Positions 47,083 through 56,899 of a DNA stretch of 64,000 nucleotides are shown here, in pieces. The translations under genes and the position numbers were made by a program. Each line of letters begins with the position of its first letter. Positions within the stretch are counted from its first letter, which is position 1. A model generated the notes under the pieces. The model was not told the origin of the DNA. It ran no database searches and was given only the letters and a program-made list of their open reading frames with translations. Source of the DNA: Paenibacillus lupini (lineage in GTDB: Bacteria > Bacillota > Bacilli > Paenibacillales > Paenibacillaceae); contig NZ_JAASRW010000001.1 of the NCBI RefSeq assembly GCF_011761355.1, positions 124,001 through 188,000 on the forward strand, written 5' to 3'.

Positions 47083-47544
47083 ATGAAACGTAGATTAGCA
47101 CGCGAGATAGCTGTATCAAGCTTATATCAAATGGAAATGAACGATGTAACTGCCATGGAAGCTGTAGATATGCTGATGGAAGAAGCTCGTACCGAGAATG
47201 AAATCGAAGCTGAATTTGTGGAAAGTGATCAGACGGATTCTTATGTTCGTGAGCTCGTTAGTGGAGTTGCAGACAATAAGGCAGCGATCGATGAGATGCT
47301 GCAGCAATATTTGACTGGCTGGCAGGTAGACCGTTTGTCTCGTGTTGACCGTCAAGTTCTTCGTTTGGCTTGTTTTGAAATTGTGTATAACAATGATGTA
47401 CCACCTAAAGCGGCAATTAACGAGGCGATTGAGCTGGCCAAGCATTTTGGTACAGAAGAATCCGGCAAATTCGTTAACGGCGTGTTGGGCAAGCTGTTCA
47501 AAGAGCATGTAGGCGAACAGGCAAATTCAGAATCGACAAATTAG
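47083..47544 (+). CDS. nusB: Transcription antitermination factor NusB
   Basis: ATG 47083 follows GAGGAGGAAAGC; the frame back to 46996 lies in the terminator. The 153-aa helical protein opens MKRRLAREIAVSSLYQME, contains RVDRQVLRLACFEI and KAAINEAIELAKHFG, and ends with SGKFVNGVLGKL. NusB with NusE binds boxA RNA to allow rRNA antitermination. Confidence 0.95.
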   Translation: MKRRLAREIAVSSLYQMEMNDVTAMEAVDMLMEEARTENEIEAEFVESDQTDSYVRELVSGVADNKAAIDEMLQQYLTGWQVDRLSRVDRQVLRLACFEIVYNNDVPPKAAINEAIELAKHFGTEESGKFVNGVLGKLFKEHVGEQANSESTN

Positions 47545-47587
47545 ATAAGCGGCCTTTTTTGGCCGTGTACATAGGGGAGAGATGATG

Positions 47588-48448
47588 ATGAGCGCACAAA
47601 TTATTGCAGGGAAACAGATTTCTGATATGATTCGGGAAGAAATTCAGAAGGAGGCAGCTGATCTTAGAGAGAAAGGCATCGTTCCTGGTCTGGCTGTCGT
47701 TCTCGTAGGCGAAGATCCAGCATCCAAGGTCTATGTAGGCTCGAAAGAAAAAGCATGTCAACAACTTGGCTTCCATTCCGAGGTTCATCGTTTGGAGGAG
47801 TCGACTTCGGAAGAGCAATTGCTTGCGCTTATTGATCAATTGAATAACGATGATAAAATCAACGGTATTCTCGTACAGCTTCCATTGCCTAAACATATTA
47901 ATGAAAAAGCAGTGATCGACGCTATTCATGTTGACAAAGATGTTGATGGTTTCCATCCGGAAAGCGTAGGCAACCTTGTTATTGGAGACGACAGTCTGCT
48001 TCCTTGTACACCTGCCGGCGTTATTGAATTGATCAAACGGAGCAGTGGTGACATCGCGGGTAAACATGCCGTTGTCATTGGCCGCAGTAACATTGTAGGC
48101 AAGCCGGTTGCTATGCTTCTTCTTCGTGAGAATGCAACGGTAACGATCTGTCATTCTCGTACAGCGAATATGGAAGAGCTTGCAAAGCAAGCTGACATTC
48201 TAGTTGTAGCGATTGGTAAAGCCAAAGCGATTGACAGCAAATATGTGAAACCAGGTGCAGTTGTCATTGATGTGGGTATTAACCGTCTGCCAGACGGCAA
48301 ACTTGCCGGCGACGTGGATTATGAAGATTGTCTGGAAACAGCAGGCTTTATTACTCCTGTTCCGGGCGGCGTAGGACCGATGACAATTACAATGCTCATG
48401 AACAATACGATTACAGCTGCGAAACGAGCACACAAAGTCGGGGAGTGA
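47588..48448 (+). CDS. folD: Methylenetetrahydrofolate dehydrogenase/cyclohydrolase
   Basis: Three ATGs occur at 47582, 47585 and 47588; the last suits GGGGAGA. The 286-aa FolD has [18 protein letters not shown] with the catalytic Lys, the [11 protein letters not shown] signature, [14 protein letters not shown] and [10 protein letters not shown]. It interconverts one-carbon folates with NADP. Confidence 0.96.
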   Translation: MSAQIIAGKQISDMIREEIQKEAADLREKGIVPGLAVVLVGEDPASKVYVGSKEKACQQLGFHSEVHRLEESTSEEQLLALIDQLNNDDKINGILVQLPLPKHINEKAVIDAIHVDKDVDGFHPESVGNLVIGDDSLLPCTPAGVIELIKRSSGDIAGKHAVVIGRSNIVGKPVAMLLLRENATVTICHSRTANMEELAKQADILVVAIGKAKAIDSKYVKPGAVVIDVGINRLPDGKLAGDVDYEDCLETAGFITPVPGGVGPMTITMLMNNTITAAKRAHKVGE

Positions 48449-48457
48449 TGATGTCTT

Positions 48458-49831
48458 ATGGCAGATCAACCTCGTATTTATTCGATAAAAGAGATTAACC
48501 GTTACATTAAAATGAAGCTGGAATCTGATAACCTGCTTGGCGATGTATGGCTAAGAGGGGAAATATCCAATTTCACGCATCATTCCAGTGGTCATATGTA
48601 CTTTACGTTGAAAGATAAAGATAGCCGTCTCAAATGCATCATGTTCGCATCGCATAATCAGCGGCTCCCTTTTATTCCGCGAGAAGGTACGAAAGTAATG
48701 GCACGTGGCAATGTATCGGTCTATGAACGTGACGGCAATTATCAATTTTATGTAACTGCAATGCAGCCGGACGGAATTGGAAGCTTGTATCTAGCCTATG
48801 AACAGCTGAAGACGAAGCTGGAAACGGAAGGGTTGTTTGCCGAATCGCGCAAACGGCCCATTCCGCGTTTTCCTAAAGGTATTGGAGTTATTACATCCCC
48901 TACTGGCGCAGCGGTTCGGGATATCATCATAACCTTGCAGCGCAGACATCCATCGGTTCCCATCTATGTGTTCCCGGTGCTGGTCCAAGGGACGCAAGCA
49001 GCACCTTCGATTGTGAAAGCAATCGAATCGATGAACCGTTTTGGCGAAGTCGACGTATTAATTGTAGGCAGGGGCGGCGGGTCTCTCGAAGAGCTTTGGG
49101 CATTTAATGAAGAGCTTGTCGCTAGAAGCATCGCTTCATCACAAATTCCGGTCATTAGTGCGGTTGGGCATGAGACTGATTTTACAATTGCTGATTTTGT
49201 TGCTGATCTTCGGGCAGCAACGCCAACGGCCGCTGCTGAGCTTGCTGTTCCGCATGTTGCGGAGCTTCAGCAGCAGCTAGTCAGACAACGGCAGCGATTA
49301 GAACAATCGCTGCGAATGATGGTACAAGGGAGGAAGGAACGGCTGGAACGCGTTAGGCGGTCTCCGTTCTTCATACATCCCCGCAGATATTTACTTGATC
49401 AGGCTCAGCGGCTGGATCGACTCCAGGAACGGCTGCAGCAGAGAACAGTACGGTTAGCAGAACGTGGGAAAGCAAGGCTTGATCGGCTGCATAGTCAATT
49501 GTCCGGACATCATCCAGGGGAACAAGCGGCCTTCGCAGCTAAGCGGCTTCAAGGTGACGTCAAGCGGTTGGAGCAAGCTATGCAATCATCGCTGAAAGAA
49601 CGGCGGCTGCAGCTGCATAGTGCGATTCGCCAGCTTGATGCTCTAAGTCCTCTGAAAGTAATGGCCAGAGGCTACAGCCTAGTCTATGACGAGCAAGAAA
49701 AGCGATTGATCAAATCTATTGCTGATGTTCAGCCAGGTGATCTTGTGAAAGTGAAGGTAGCCGACGGACAGCTTGATTGTCACGTTTGGTCGATGAAAGG
49801 AGAAGATGGCGTTGAAAGCAGCAGCGAATAA
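48458..49831 (+). CDS. xseA: Exonuclease VII large subunit
   Basis: The 457-aa XseA has an N-terminal OB fold (LGDVWLRGEISNFTHHSSGH), the catalytic GRGGGSLEELWAFNEE region, SAVGHETDFTIADFVADLRA, and a long coiled-coil C-terminus from about 275. It degrades single-stranded DNA with XseB. It overlaps xseB by 26 bp. Confidence 0.96.
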   Translation: MADQPRIYSIKEINRYIKMKLESDNLLGDVWLRGEISNFTHHSSGHMYFTLKDKDSRLKCIMFASHNQRLPFIPREGTKVMARGNVSVYERDGNYQFYVTAMQPDGIGSLYLAYEQLKTKLETEGLFAESRKRPIPRFPKGIGVITSPTGAAVRDIIITLQRRHPSVPIYVFPVLVQGTQAAPSIVKAIESMNRFGEVDVLIVGRGGGSLEELWAFNEELVARSIASSQIPVISAVGHETDFTIADFVADLRAATPTAAAELAVPHVAELQQQLVRQRQRLEQSLRMMVQGRKERLERVRRSPFFIHPRRYLLDQAQRLDRLQERLQQRTVRLAERGKARLDRLHSQLSGHHPGEQAAFAAKRLQGDVKRLEQAMQSSLKERRLQLHSAIRQLDALSPLKVMARGYSLVYDEQEKRLIKSIADVQPGDLVKVKVADGQLDCHVWSMKGEDGVESSSE

Positions 49832-50066
49832 TGAAATAAGCTTTGAAGAAGCCATGGAACAGCTCGAGAAAATCGTTGAGCGGCTTGAAAGCGGAGATGT
49901 TCCGCTGGAAACGGCGATCGAATTGTTCCAAGATGGTATGAAGCTATCGCACCTTTGCGGCGGCAAGCTGGAGCAGGTTGAACGCAAGATCGAATTGCTT
50001 ATTGAGACAGAGCAAGGTTTTCAAAAGAAGGCATTCGCTCCAATGAACGAGGAAAAAGGGGAATAA
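49806..50066 (+). CDS. xseB: Exonuclease VII small subunit
   Basis: The 86-aa XseB has SFEEAMEQLEKIVERLESGD and ETAIELFQDGMKL, the family helices that wrap XseA. ATG 49806 overlaps xseA; TTG 49812 is slightly better spaced from AAGGAG and remains possible. Confidence 0.94.
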   Translation: MALKAAANNEISFEEAMEQLEKIVERLESGDVPLETAIELFQDGMKLSHLCGGKLEQVERKIELLIETEQGFQKKAFAPMNEEKGE

Positions 50067-50068
50067 CG

Positions 50069-50977
50069 TTGATTACAGATATCAAGTCTTACTTGAATGA
50101 ATGTGCTGCGCTTATTGAAAAGTCACTTCCCGAAGCTCTGCCTGCCGACTGGAATATCCCGCAGCAGCTCAGAGAGTCGATGCTGTATTCCCTGCAGGCT
50201 GGCGGCAAACGTTTAAGGCCTGCTCTTGTACTGGCTGCTGCTGAGGCGATCAAAGGCCAATCAGATGCGGTACAACATGCGCTTCCAGTTGCATGCGCGA
50301 TTGAATATATCCATACTTACTCACTTATTCATGACGATCTTCCTGCCATGGATAATGATGATTACCGCCGCGGGAAGCTGACCAATCACAAGGTATTTGG
50401 TGAAGCAATGGCTATTCTTGCAGGTGATGCCTTATTGACGCATGCTTTTCACCTTATTTCAAAGGCGGCTCGTCTTGGTGGGGTAAGCGCTGATGTAGCA
50501 CTTGATATCGTCGAGGATCTCGCAATGCTCGCAGGGGCTAGAGGCATGGTTGGCGGTCAAGCAGCTGACATGCAGGGCGAGCAAGGAACGACCTCGATTG
50601 AAGAACTTGAATATATTCATCTTCATAAAACGAGCGATTTGATTGTTTTCTCGGTTACTGCCGGTGGCCGAATTGGTGGTGCAACAGCAGAACAGCTGGA
50701 AGCTCTGCGTCTGTACGGACGTAACATCGGCCTTGCTTTCCAGATTCAAGACGATATTCTTGATCTGATTGGTGACGAGAAAAAGCTCGGCAAAAAAACG
50801 AACAGCGATGTTGAGCAGCAAAAGGTAACCTACCCGTACCTGCTTGGGATCGAGGAAAGTAAAGCACAAGTCAAACGTTTAACCCGTGAAGCGAAGGCAG
50901 TGATCCTTGAAGCTCAAATCGCCGCACCGGATAAATTGCTCTTAATTTCCGATTATCTTGTCCAACGGGATTACTAA
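50069..50977 (+). CDS. ispA: Polyprenyl (farnesyl) diphosphate synthase
   Basis: TTG 50069 follows AAGGGGAATAACG, 2 bp after xseB. The 302-aa enzyme has GGKRLRPALVLA, the first aspartate motif DDLPAMDNDD and the second DDILD. It condenses isopentenyl diphosphate with allylic diphosphates to farnesyl diphosphate for quinones and cell-wall carrier lipid. Chain-length specificity is inferred. Confidence 0.93.
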   Translation: MITDIKSYLNECAALIEKSLPEALPADWNIPQQLRESMLYSLQAGGKRLRPALVLAAAEAIKGQSDAVQHALPVACAIEYIHTYSLIHDDLPAMDNDDYRRGKLTNHKVFGEAMAILAGDALLTHAFHLISKAARLGGVSADVALDIVEDLAMLAGARGMVGGQAADMQGEQGTTSIEELEYIHLHKTSDLIVFSVTAGGRIGGATAEQLEALRLYGRNIGLAFQIQDDILDLIGDEKKLGKKTNSDVEQQKVTYPYLLGIEESKAQVKRLTREAKAVILEAQIAAPDKLLLISDYLVQRDY

Positions 50978-51001
50978 GTTAGGATTGTGTAAATGGGTAC
51001 A

Positions 51002-51031
51002 TTGGGAAAATATCGGAGCTTATGCTATAAT
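51002..51031 (+). promoter_or_regulatory. Sigma-A promoter of dxs
   Basis: TTGGGA (51002-51007) and TATAAT (51026-51031) are 18 bp apart, with a TGC extension before the -10. Confidence 0.65.
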
Positions 51032-51105
51032 GATTGAAATATTTTGACGTTTATTGTGGAATAAGATGTGATCTGATGTCGTATTCCAGAAAGCGAGGAA
51101 GTAAC

Positions 51106-53001
51106 GTGCTGCTTGATCAAATTAACGGACCTCAAGATCTGAAAGATTTTTCATTGGAAGAGCTGGAGCAGTTATCTGAAGAAATTCGCCAGTTCCTCAT
51201 TGAGAAGCTTTCCGTTACAGGTGGTCATCTCGCACCGAATCTTGGAGTTGTGGAGCTGACACTGGTCCTCCATTATCTTTTTGACAGTCCAAAGGATAAG
51301 TTTCTTTTTGACGTAGGTCATCAATCGTATGTTCATAAGATTCTAACCGGACGTAAAGACCGGTTTGATACACTACGTGAATATAAGGGTCTATGCGGTT
51401 TTGTTAAACGTGCGGAAAGTGAGCATGATGTTTGGGAAGCCGGACATAGCAGTACTTCTCTTTCAGGAGCTATGGGCATGGCGTTGGCTCGTGATTTGAA
51501 AGGTGAAGACAACCGAGTTGTTGCCATTATTGGCGATGGTGCATTAACGGGCGGAATGGCACTTGAAGCACTCAACCATATTGGCGACGAGAAGAAAAAC
51601 CTCATTGTTGTTCTGAATGATAATGAGATGTCTATTGCTCCAAACGTAGGTGCGATGCACCATTATTTGAGCAAAATCCGTACAGACCGTCATTATCAGA
51701 AAGCGAAGGATGAACTTCAGCATTTCCTGAATAAAATCCCGGCAATCGGCGGTAAACTGGCTAAGACGGCAGAGCGTTTCAAAGACAGCTTGAAATATTT
51801 GCTGGTCAGCGGTATTTTGTTTGAGCAATTTGGCTTCACTTACCTTGGACCTGTTGATGGTCATGATATGGAACAGATGCTTGATCTGTTCAAACAGGCG
51901 GACTCCATCCCAGGACCTGTACTGGTACATGTCATTACCGTTAAAGGCAAAGGGTACTCGCCTGCAGAAACAGATTCCTTCAAGTGGCATGGGATCTCGC
52001 CGTATAAAATTGAATCGGGTCAAGTTGTGAAGGCAGTAGGCCCGCCAATGTATACTGATGTATTTGGTAATACGCTGATTGAAATGGCTGAGAAGGACAA
52101 ACGGATTGTTGCGGTTACTCCAGCAATGCCAGGTGGATCGGGTCTTCTCAAATTTGCAGAGCGATTCCCTGATCGGATGATTGATGTTGGCATCGCTGAG
52201 CAGCATGCGGCAACAATGTCTGCAGCGCTTGCGATGGAAGGTATGAAGCCTGTCTATGCGGTATATTCAACTTTCCTTCAACGTGCTTACGACCAAGTAG
52301 TGCATGATATTTGCCGGCAAAATGCAAATGTAGTATTTGCAATTGACCGAGCGGGCTTTGTTGGGCCTGATGGCGAGACTCATCAAGGTGTATATGATAT
52401 TGCTTTCTTGCGTCACATACCGAATCTTGTCATTATGATGCCTAAGGACGAAAATGAGCTTCGCCGTATGATGAAGACGGCAATTGACTATAATGAAGGA
52501 CCTATTGCGGTTCGTTATCCGCGTATCAGTGGTCTTGGTGTCAAAATGGATGAAGAACTTCTACCGCTGCCAATTGGTAAGTGGGAGACAGTTAGAGAAG
52601 GCGATTCCGCCGTGATCCTGGCAATTGGACCAATGCTTCAGGTTGCAGAAGAAGCTGCAGAGCTTCTAAAGAGAGATGGCCTCAACGTACAAATCGTGAA
52701 TGCCAGATTTATTAAACCGCTTGATGAGGAAATGCTGCTCTCATTCGCTTCGGAAGGCAAGCATATTCTTGTTATTGAAGAAAGCTCGGAGCTGGGCGGC
52801 TTTGGCAGCGCAGTACTGGAATTCTACTCCCTGCGGGGGATATATGGCATGCCGGTTCGTATTATGGGTGTTCCAGATCTATTCGTGGAGCATGGTTCGA
52901 TCAAGGAACAGCGTGTGGAAGTCGGCTTAACTGGAGAGCGAGCAGCGATGGAGCTTAAGAGCATGCTGCCAAGCCGCCAGAAGCGTGCAACAGGGCAGTA
53001 A
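51106..53001 (+). CDS. dxs: 1-deoxy-D-xylulose-5-phosphate synthase
   Basis: Dxs makes DXP from pyruvate and glyceraldehyde-3-phosphate, first step of the MEP isoprenoid route. GTG 51106 behind GAGGAAG gives 631 aa, near the family length; the frame to 51034 overlaps the leader. Motifs include [22 protein letters not shown], the thiamin-diphosphate [18 protein letters not shown] region, and [15 protein letters not shown]. It pairs logically with ispA upstream. Confidence 0.95.
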   Translation: MLLDQINGPQDLKDFSLEELEQLSEEIRQFLIEKLSVTGGHLAPNLGVVELTLVLHYLFDSPKDKFLFDVGHQSYVHKILTGRKDRFDTLREYKGLCGFVKRAESEHDVWEAGHSSTSLSGAMGMALARDLKGEDNRVVAIIGDGALTGGMALEALNHIGDEKKNLIVVLNDNEMSIAPNVGAMHHYLSKIRTDRHYQKAKDELQHFLNKIPAIGGKLAKTAERFKDSLKYLLVSGILFEQFGFTYLGPVDGHDMEQMLDLFKQADSIPGPVLVHVITVKGKGYSPAETDSFKWHGISPYKIESGQVVKAVGPPMYTDVFGNTLIEMAEKDKRIVAVTPAMPGGSGLLKFAERFPDRMIDVGIAEQHAATMSAALAMEGMKPVYAVYSTFLQRAYDQVVHDICRQNANVVFAIDRAGFVGPDGETHQGVYDIAFLRHIPNLVIMMPKDENELRRMMKTAIDYNEGPIAVRYPRISGLGVKMDEELLPLPIGKWETVREGDSAVILAIGPMLQVAEEAAELLKRDGLNVQIVNARFIKPLDEEMLLSFASEGKHILVIEESSELGGFGSAVLEFYSLRGIYGMPVRIMGVPDLFVEHGSIKEQRVEVGLTGERAAMELKSMLPSRQKRATGQ

Positions 53002-53013
53002 CGAAGGAGAACC

Positions 53014-53850
53014 ATGACAACGACACCGAAGGAAAGAATAGATGTATTGCTTGTGGAACGTGGGTTCTATGAGAGCAGAGAGAAGGCTAAAGCAGCTGTT
53101 ATGGCTGGTTTGGTGCTTGTGAATAACGAACCTGTTGATAAAGGTGGCATGAAGATTCCGCGGGAAGCCGAGATCAAGGTCAAAGGAGCAGTTCACCCCT
53201 ATGTTAGCAGAGGTGGGCTTAAGCTTGAGAAAGCTATTCGCTCTTTTGAGATTGATTTGACGGACAGAGTTATGCTCGATATTGGGGCTTCTACTGGCGG
53301 TTTTACAGATTGTGCCTTGCAGAACGGCGCTTCATTTGTATATGCGATTGATGTTGGCTACAACCAACTGGATTGGTCGCTTCGGCAAGATGAGCGAGTT
53401 CGTGTCATGGAGCGCACTAATTTCCGTTATACACAGCCGTCTGATTTGGAAGGACCGCCTCCGACCTTTGCTACAATTGATGTATCCTTTATTTCACTCA
53501 AGCATATTTTACCGGCACTTAGTGGTCTGTTGAGTGTTGGTTCGGGTATTGTAGCACTAATAAAACCGCAATTCGAAGCGGGGCGGGAGAAGGTCGGAAA
53601 ATCGGGTGTTGTTCGTGAACCAAGCGTTCATCAGGAAGTCCTCGAGAAGGTTCTCCATGCTGCTGCTGAACTAGGTTATAAGCTGCAGGACCTGACCTTC
53701 TCGCCAATCACTGGCGGTGAAGGCAATATTGAGTTTCTTGCCTATTGGACATGGGAGAACGAACCTAGTGACCATCTGCATGACGAGCAAGCGATTACAG
53801 CTGTTGTCCGTCAGGCAGGTGAGACATTTACTGTTCATAAAAAACATTAA
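53014..53850 (+). CDS. tlyA: TlyA family rRNA 2'-O-methyltransferase/hemolysin-like protein
   Basis: The 278-aa protein has an N-terminal S4 RNA-binding domain (residues 7-70, RIDVLLVERGFYESREKAKA) and an FtsJ-like methyltransferase domain with LDIGASTGGFTDC as SAM motif I and VSFISL. B. subtilis YqxC is its counterpart. It likely methylates ribosomal RNA. It starts 12 bp after dxs. Confidence 0.92.
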   Translation: MTTTPKERIDVLLVERGFYESREKAKAAVMAGLVLVNNEPVDKGGMKIPREAEIKVKGAVHPYVSRGGLKLEKAIRSFEIDLTDRVMLDIGASTGGFTDCALQNGASFVYAIDVGYNQLDWSLRQDERVRVMERTNFRYTQPSDLEGPPPTFATIDVSFISLKHILPALSGLLSVGSGIVALIKPQFEAGREKVGKSGVVREPSVHQEVLEKVLHAAAELGYKLQDLTFSPITGGEGNIEFLAYWTWENEPSDHLHDEQAITAVVRQAGETFTVHKKH

Positions 53851-53925
53851 CCGTTGCAGAACTATGCTGATTCGTGAAATTAACTGTACTCGACGATCAA
53901 GACTGCGCTGGTATCAAACATTTCC

Positions 53926-53976
53926 AAGGGAATGCTACGACCGTTATTTAAGCGGCCAGCGTTCCCTTTTGTTTTT
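53926..53976 (+). terminator. Intrinsic terminator after tlyA
   Basis: AAGGGAATGCT and AGCGTTCCCTT pair (one mismatch) across a 21-nt loop, followed by TTGTTTTT. The transcription unit downstream therefore starts afresh. Confidence 0.85.
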
Positions 53977-53980
53977 CCTC

Positions 53981-54010
53981 TTTACAAACATGTGTTCGTT
54001 TTGCTAAACT
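53981..54010 (+). promoter_or_regulatory. Sigma-A promoter overlapped by a LexA box
   Basis: TTTACA (53981-53986) and TAAACT (54005-54010) are 18 bp apart and would drive the 54113 gene, argR and recN. LexA box 1 occupies the spacer. Confidence 0.55.
53985..53998. promoter_or_regulatory. LexA (DinR) box 1
   Basis: CAAACATGTGTTCG matches the Bacillus consensus CGAACRNRYGTTYG at all but position 2. It lies between the -35 and -10 elements, where LexA would block polymerase. Confidence 0.75.
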
Positions 54011-54019
54011 AAAAGCAAC

Positions 54020-54033
54020 CAAACATGCGTTCG
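54020..54033. promoter_or_regulatory. LexA (DinR) box 2
   Basis: CAAACATGCGTTCG differs from box 1 by one base and from the consensus only at position 2. Box centres are 35 bp apart; this one covers the early transcribed region. Confidence 0.75.
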
Positions 54034-54112
54034 TCCAATTGTTCAGAGAGGAAAATGCTCCCTTCATCACGAACCAATTTAAGAAAGGTTTTAATGGGAT
54101 GGAGGGTTGCGT

Positions 54113-54571
54113 ATGGGAATGTACGGTGACTGGTTTATTATGCTGGTCGCTGGCGCATTTTTGTTGTTCTGGTTATACCGAGGCGCCTATCGATGGCTGC
54201 ATCAGCCTATAAGCGTGAATCGTTTAACGCTGGGTAAGGGCGGCGAGCTTACAGAAGACGATGAGAACATCATATTCCTGGAACGTTCGGGCTATGAGGT
54301 TCTATCTGGAAAGCATCGGGTTCCGATCAGAATAGACTTGGACGGACAATCACTTAACAGCCGACTATATATTGATTATATTGCTGAGCAAGATGGCAAA
54401 ATGTATATAGTGAAAACTGCACGCGAACGAATGCCGATGGATTGGACAGGCAGCGGTGTAAGAGATCGTTTGCTCATTTATTCGCTTCTGCTGCCGGAAT
54501 GTACCGGAGTCCTATTCGTTGATGCGAAAGAGCAGATCATTCGGCAAATTATTTTTAATATAAGCGACTAG
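54113..54571 (+). CDS. Membrane-anchored protein with degenerate PD-(D/E)XK-like domain, unknown
   Basis: ATG 54113 lies 6 nt after GGAGGG; TTG 54107 abuts it. The 152-aa protein has one N-terminal helix (WFIMLVAGAFLLFWLY) and a soluble domain after residue 35. Its pattern, FLERSGYEVL, then YIDYIAEQDGKMYIVKTA, resembles the UPF0102/PD-(D/E)XK nuclease fold, but the ExK glutamate is valine. It precedes argR and recN and appears LexA-controlled. Bacillus lacks a gene here between tlyA and argR. Function unknown. Confidence 0.6.
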   Translation: MGMYGDWFIMLVAGAFLLFWLYRGAYRWLHQPISVNRLTLGKGGELTEDDENIIFLERSGYEVLSGKHRVPIRIDLDGQSLNSRLYIDYIAEQDGKMYIVKTARERMPMDWTGSGVRDRLLIYSLLLPECTGVLFVDAKEQIIRQIIFNISD

Positions 54572-54591
54572 CATGTTTTGGGAGGAACGTT

Positions 54592-55044
54592 ATGAAAGGC
54601 ATTAGACAGTACAAGATCAAGGAAATTATTACAAAGCATACGATTGAGACGCAGGAGGAACTGGTGGACGCCCTTCGGGAGGCTGGCTTACAGGTTACTC
54701 AAGCGACTGTATCTAGAGATATGAAAGAACTGATGCTCATTAAGGTGCCCGCGGAAGATGGTCGTTATAAGTACTCTCTGCCACAAGAGCAACAGCGTCA
54801 GAATCCAGTTAATAAGTTAAAACGTGCGCTGATTGACCATTTCACCCATATTGATTACACAGAGAATCTTGTGGTGATGAAATGTTTACCTGGTACAGCC
54901 AATACGATTTGCGCGTTAATTGATAATATGGAATGGCCGGAAGTAATGGGGACCATATGCGGTGATGATACGATCCTTATTATTTGCCGGACTAAGGATA
55001 AGAGCAGCGAGCTTGTTGAGAAGCTGCTCGAATTACTGAACTAA
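54592..55044 (+). CDS. argR: Arginine repressor ArgR/AhrC
   Basis: The 150-aa protein has an N-terminal winged helix with LREAGLQVTQATVSRDMKEL and a C-terminal oligomerisation domain with the arginine-binding GTANTICALIDN and GTICGDDTILIICR. It represses arginine synthesis and activates catabolism. GGGAGGAACGTT precedes ATG. Gene order argR-recN is that of Bacillus. Confidence 0.95.
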   Translation: MKGIRQYKIKEIITKHTIETQEELVDALREAGLQVTQATVSRDMKELMLIKVPAEDGRYKYSLPQEQQRQNPVNKLKRALIDHFTHIDYTENLVVMKCLPGTANTICALIDNMEWPEVMGTICGDDTILIICRTKDKSSELVEKLLELLN

Positions 55045-55066
55045 ACATTGTTGGGGGTTATTGGCC

Positions 55067-56776
55067 ATGCTGCGCGAGTTATCCATTCGGAATTTAGCGG
55101 TTATTGAGGAAGTAAACGTTTCGTTTCATCGTGGATTTCATGTATTAACAGGGGAGACAGGTGCGGGGAAATCGATTATTATCGATGCACTTAGCTTAAT
55201 TGTTGGTGGACGAGGCTCCGCAGATATGGTCAGGTACGGTTGTGATAAAGCTGAGATGGAGGCTATGTTTGATTTGCCGGCTATCCATCCGGTGTGGAAT
55301 GTATTAGAACGGCTTGGTGTTCAAGCGTCCAGAGAAGAAATGCTGGTCATTAGACGTGAGCTGACCTCGCATGGTAAAAGCAGCAGCCGCGTTAATGGTC
55401 AGCTTGTAACGATGACCATGCTGCGAGAGATCGGCGAATGCCTGGTGAACATTCATGGTCAGCACGAGCATCAATCGTTGTTGCGTACGGAACAGCACTT
55501 GGAATGGCTGGATTTGTTCGCTGGTGATTTGCTTATCGAGCGAAAGACTGCTTACCGCGCTGTGTATCAGCAGCTACAGCAGTCACGTGCATCTGTACGT
55601 GAATTAGAGGAGACAACTCGTCATAACGTACAAATGCTCGACTTATATCGGTATCAGATTGAAGAAATTACGAATGCTAATTTAAAAGCAGGTGAAGATG
55701 AGCAGCTTGTGGAGGAGAAGCGCAAGCTGCAATATGCAGGCAAGCGTATGGACAGCGTGGCTGAAGCTTACACTCTTCTGTACAATGGCAAGGGCTTGGA
55801 TGCAATCAGCAAAGCGATAACTAAGCTTACGGATATCCAAGGATATGACCCTGCAGTGCTGACACCTATGCTTGAGCAGCTGCAATCTGCCTTTTATCAA
55901 GCGGAGGATGCTGTGTTCCAGCTGCGTGATTATCGGGACAGTATTGATTCTGATCCTGAGCAGCTCTCCATTATTGAAGACAGGCTTGATCTAATTAACG
56001 GTCTGAAACGTAAATATGGGGAGTCCATTCCGGAAATTCTCGATTATCTTGACCGAATTGCAACTGAACGAGACAAAATCGAGAACCGAGATGAATATTT
56101 GGATAAGCTGCGTAAGGATGAGCTTCGTCTTTATCTTCAGGCACATGAATTAGCGCAGGAGCTGTCAGAACTTCGTGCTCATGCGTCGGATCGATTATCG
56201 GCAGCCATTGAGCTTGAGCTGAAGCAGCTTCAAATGGGCAATACCGTATTCCGTGTGAAATTGGATCATCCGGCAACATCGGATACTGCGGAAATGGCTG
56301 CTTTAAATGCAAATGGCATTGATGAAGCCATCTTTATGTTATCGACAAACCCAGGTGAGCCGCTTAAGCCATTAAATAAAATTGCCTCCGGCGGTGAAAT
56401 GTCGCGTATTATGCTCGCCCTGAAAGCAATATTTGCTGAAATTGATCAGGTACCGGTGCTTATATTCGACGAGGTTGATACTGGCGTCAGCGGCAGAGCA
56501 GCTCAAGCTATTGCAGAGAAGATGTCACAGCTCTCCGCGAAATGTCAGATCTTCTCGATTACGCATTTGCCTCAAGTTGCATGTATGGCCGATCACCATT
56601 ACGAAATTCGCAAGCATATTATTGAACAGCGTACTTCGACGAACGTGACGAAGCTTGCGGAGCATACACGAATTGAGGAACTTGCGCGTATGTTGGGCGG
56701 TGTAGAAGTAACGGAAAAAACTCGTCATCATGCTCAAGAAATGCTTGTTTTGGCGGATCGCCAGAAAGGAGCCTAA
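55067..56776 (+). CDS. recN: DNA repair protein RecN
   Basis: RecN is an SMC-like ATPase recruited early to double-strand breaks. ATG 55067 follows GGGGG by 9 nt; TTG 55061 is too close. The 569-aa protein has Walker A GETGAGKS at residues 29-36, a coiled-coil middle, the signature IASGGEMSRIMLALK, Walker B VLIFDEVDTG and the SITHLPQVA motif. Upstream LexA boxes fit a damage-inducible gene. Confidence 0.96.
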   Translation: MLRELSIRNLAVIEEVNVSFHRGFHVLTGETGAGKSIIIDALSLIVGGRGSADMVRYGCDKAEMEAMFDLPAIHPVWNVLERLGVQASREEMLVIRRELTSHGKSSSRVNGQLVTMTMLREIGECLVNIHGQHEHQSLLRTEQHLEWLDLFAGDLLIERKTAYRAVYQQLQQSRASVRELEETTRHNVQMLDLYRYQIEEITNANLKAGEDEQLVEEKRKLQYAGKRMDSVAEAYTLLYNGKGLDAISKAITKLTDIQGYDPAVLTPMLEQLQSAFYQAEDAVFQLRDYRDSIDSDPEQLSIIEDRLDLINGLKRKYGESIPEILDYLDRIATERDKIENRDEYLDKLRKDELRLYLQAHELAQELSELRAHASDRLSAAIELELKQLQMGNTVFRVKLDHPATSDTAEMAALNANGIDEAIFMLSTNPGEPLKPLNKIASGGEMSRIMLALKAIFAEIDQVPVLIFDEVDTGVSGRAAQAIAEKMSQLSAKCQIFSITHLPQVACMADHHYEIRKHIIEQRTSTNVTKLAEHTRIEELARMLGGVEVTEKTRHHAQEMLVLADRQKGA

Positions 56777-56899
56777 TGGTAGGCATTCAGGGAATGTTTT
56801 TGCGGTCATAAAACATACGGCTGAGGGTAACTTAAAGGTACGCCAATGGCGAAACGACCTACCTCGTCATGCGATGGAATAACAGGGAGCGTGAAATCA

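Noticed and set aside
47498..48190. A 230-aa open frame on the minus strand across folD
   Set aside because: It is antisense to a clear folD; the product is a cysteine/histidine-rich composition typical of reverse-strand frames, with no start signals.
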